From Ruminococcaceae bacterium UBA5408 (GTDB lineage: Bacteria; Bacillota; Clostridia; Oscillospirales; Acutalibacteraceae): a stretch of 6,415 nucleotides of DNA. This document shows positions 6,030-6,415 of the stretch, in pieces. The notes below the pieces were generated by a model. It did no database searches. It was given only the letters and a program-made list of their open reading frames with translations, and was not told the DNA's origin. The stretch covers positions 7,576-13,990 of the forward strand of contig DHNU01000001.1 in assembly GCA_002407645.1 (NCBI GenBank). The letters run 5' to 3'. How positions within the stretch are numbered: position 1 is the stretch's first letter; each line of letters opens with the position of its first letter. A program made the position numbers and the translations under genes.

Positions 6030-6084
6030 AAATTTATTTTATTTTTTAAAATAACTTGACAAATACAGTCAGATTCAATATAAT
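6030..6084 (+). promoter_or_regulatory. Consensus promoter with UP-like A/T block for tRNA-Pro
   Basis: A perfect TTGACA (6056-6061) and a perfect TATAAT (6079-6084) have exactly 17 bp between them. Immediately upstream, 6030-6054 is almost pure A/T in phased A- and T-runs, resembling an UP element for the RNA polymerase alpha subunit. This is the strongest promoter in the window. The predicted start is near 6091. Confidence 0.88.
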
Positions 6085-6090
6085 GATAAG

Positions 6091-6184
6091 GCTGTTCGAT
6101 GACGCGAAAGCAAGTTAATCGCCGTTTTATAGTTATAGCAATTAGCCGCACGGCAATGGAATAGACCGTGCATATCGTCAACAA
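6091..6184 (+). other. Long, foldable 5' leader of the tRNA-Pro transcript
   Basis: About 94 nt lie between the predicted start and the mature tRNA. Possible pairings are TGACG (6100-6104) with CGTCA (6177-6181), GTTAAT (6114-6119) with ATTAGC (6141-6146), and GCACGG (6148-6153) with CCGTGC (6166-6171), which would form a junction. A 21-codon frame (6099-6164, MTRKQVNRRFIVIAIS...) is also present, but its only purine-rich site lies at or before the predicted transcription start. The leader would normally be removed by RNase P. It matches no riboswitch class I know. Confidence 0.4.
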
Positions 6185-6261
6185 CGAGGTGTAACTCAGC
6201 TTGGTAGAGTGCTTGGTTTGGGACCAAGATGCCGCAGGTTCAAGTCCTGTCACCTCGACCA
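6185..6261 (+). tRNA. tRNA-Pro (anticodon TGG), CCA encoded
   Basis: The full cloverleaf can be drawn. The acceptor CGAGGTG (6185-6191) pairs with CACCTCG (6251-6257), including the C1-G72 pair typical of bacterial tRNA-Pro. The D arm is ACTC/GAGT. The anticodon stem CTTGG/CCAAG has loop TTTGGGA, giving anticodon TGG with G37. The T arm GCAGG-TTCAAGT-CCTGT has one G-U pair. A is the discriminator base and CCA is genomic. It reads proline CCN codons. Leading bases up to 6184 belong to the precursor. Confidence 0.97.
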
Positions 6262-6289
6262 TTTTCTTTTAAGAAATTTATCGAATTAC

Positions 6290-6318
6290 TTGACAAATTA
6301 ACTTTAAAATGGTATATT
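6290..6318 (+). promoter_or_regulatory. Promoter of tRNA-Thr
   Basis: A perfect TTGACA (6290-6295) is followed after 17 bp by TATATT (6313-6318). The predicted start near 6325 is about 11 nt before the mature tRNA. It lies in the 74-bp gap after tRNA-Pro, so the second tRNA need not depend on read-through from the first. Confidence 0.85.
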
Positions 6319-6335
6319 AGTCGAGTGTTAAAAAT

Positions 6336-6411
6336 GCTGGCGTAGCTCAGTTGGTAGAGCAGCTGATTTGTAATCAGCAGGTCGTAGGTTCAAGTCCTAT
6401 TGCCAGCTCCA
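6336..6411 (+). tRNA. tRNA-Thr (anticodon TGT), CCA encoded
   Basis: The acceptor GCTGGCG (6336-6342) pairs with TGCCAGC (6401-6407), with one G-U pair. The D arm is GCTC-AGTTGGTA-GAGC. The anticodon stem GCTGA/TCAGC has loop TTTGTAA, giving anticodon TGT, which reads threonine ACA/ACG. The T arm is GTAGG-TTCAAGT-CCTAT. T is the discriminator base, followed by an encoded CCA ending at 6411. Only four bases of the window follow, so its terminator or further tRNAs lie outside. Confidence 0.97.
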
Positions 6412-6415
6412 TTAA

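Noticed and set aside
6034..6054. Inverted repeat TTATTTT/AAAATAA before the tRNA-Pro promoter, as a possible terminator or operator
   Set aside because: It is pure A/T and better explained as part of an UP-like promoter-upstream tract.
6026..6262. Minus-strand open frame beginning MVEVTGLEPAASWSQTKHST
   Set aside because: This is the reverse complement of the tRNA-Pro gene. The peptide 'GLEPA-SWSQT--STKLSY' is a well-known spurious translation of that tRNA.

Overview
This 6.4-kb window is a low-to-moderate GC bacterial chromosome segment. It most resembles a Clostridia/Oscillospiraceae-type Firmicute. The pointers are strong purine-rich ribosome binding sites (AGGAGG, GGAGG), a TTG start, compact intrinsic terminators, near-perfect TTGACA-17-TATAAT promoters, CCA-encoding tRNA genes, an alpha2-type glycyl-tRNA synthetase and a GTP-type PEP carboxykinase. 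This placement is inferred from style and gene content; no marker gene proves it.

Layout, left to right. (1) The 3' 238 codons of a GTP-dependent PEP carboxykinase, ending in a clean intrinsic terminator. (2) A roughly 350-bp spacer with a good promoter and a short leader carrying a GC-rich hairpin, followed by an AzgA/PbuG-type hypoxanthine/guanine permease with its own terminator. (3) A patch from about 2.6 to 4.0 kb that looks rearranged. It holds a 29-bp direct repeat (28/29 identical) on both sides of an SDR gene, and a decayed fragment of the 5' end of rsmE (16S rRNA m3U1498 methyltransferase) running straight into the SDR start. The SDR is FabG-like and resembles the EF-P 5-aminopentanone reductase (YmfI) group. 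Downstream lies a strongly self-complementary non-coding block of about 160 bp. (4) On the minus strand, a two-gene unit gtrA-like -> glyS, with a promoter upstream of gtrA and a strong terminator after glyS that faces the SDR gene. (5) On the plus strand, two tandem tRNA genes, Pro(TGG) and Thr(TGT), each with its own near-consensus promoter. The tRNA-Pro has a leader of about 94 nt that can fold.

How the genes relate. Most are housekeeping: gluconeogenesis/anaplerosis, purine salvage, tRNA charging, tRNA supply and possibly EF-P modification. No single pathway joins them. The translation theme (glyS, tRNAs, rsmE remnant, candidate EF-P reductase) is suggestive only.

No CRISPR array, transposase, phage gene or defence system is visible. 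The parts most worth a second look are the rsmE remnant, the flanking direct repeats, the structured block between the SDR and glyS, and the leaders of the permease and tRNA-Pro.
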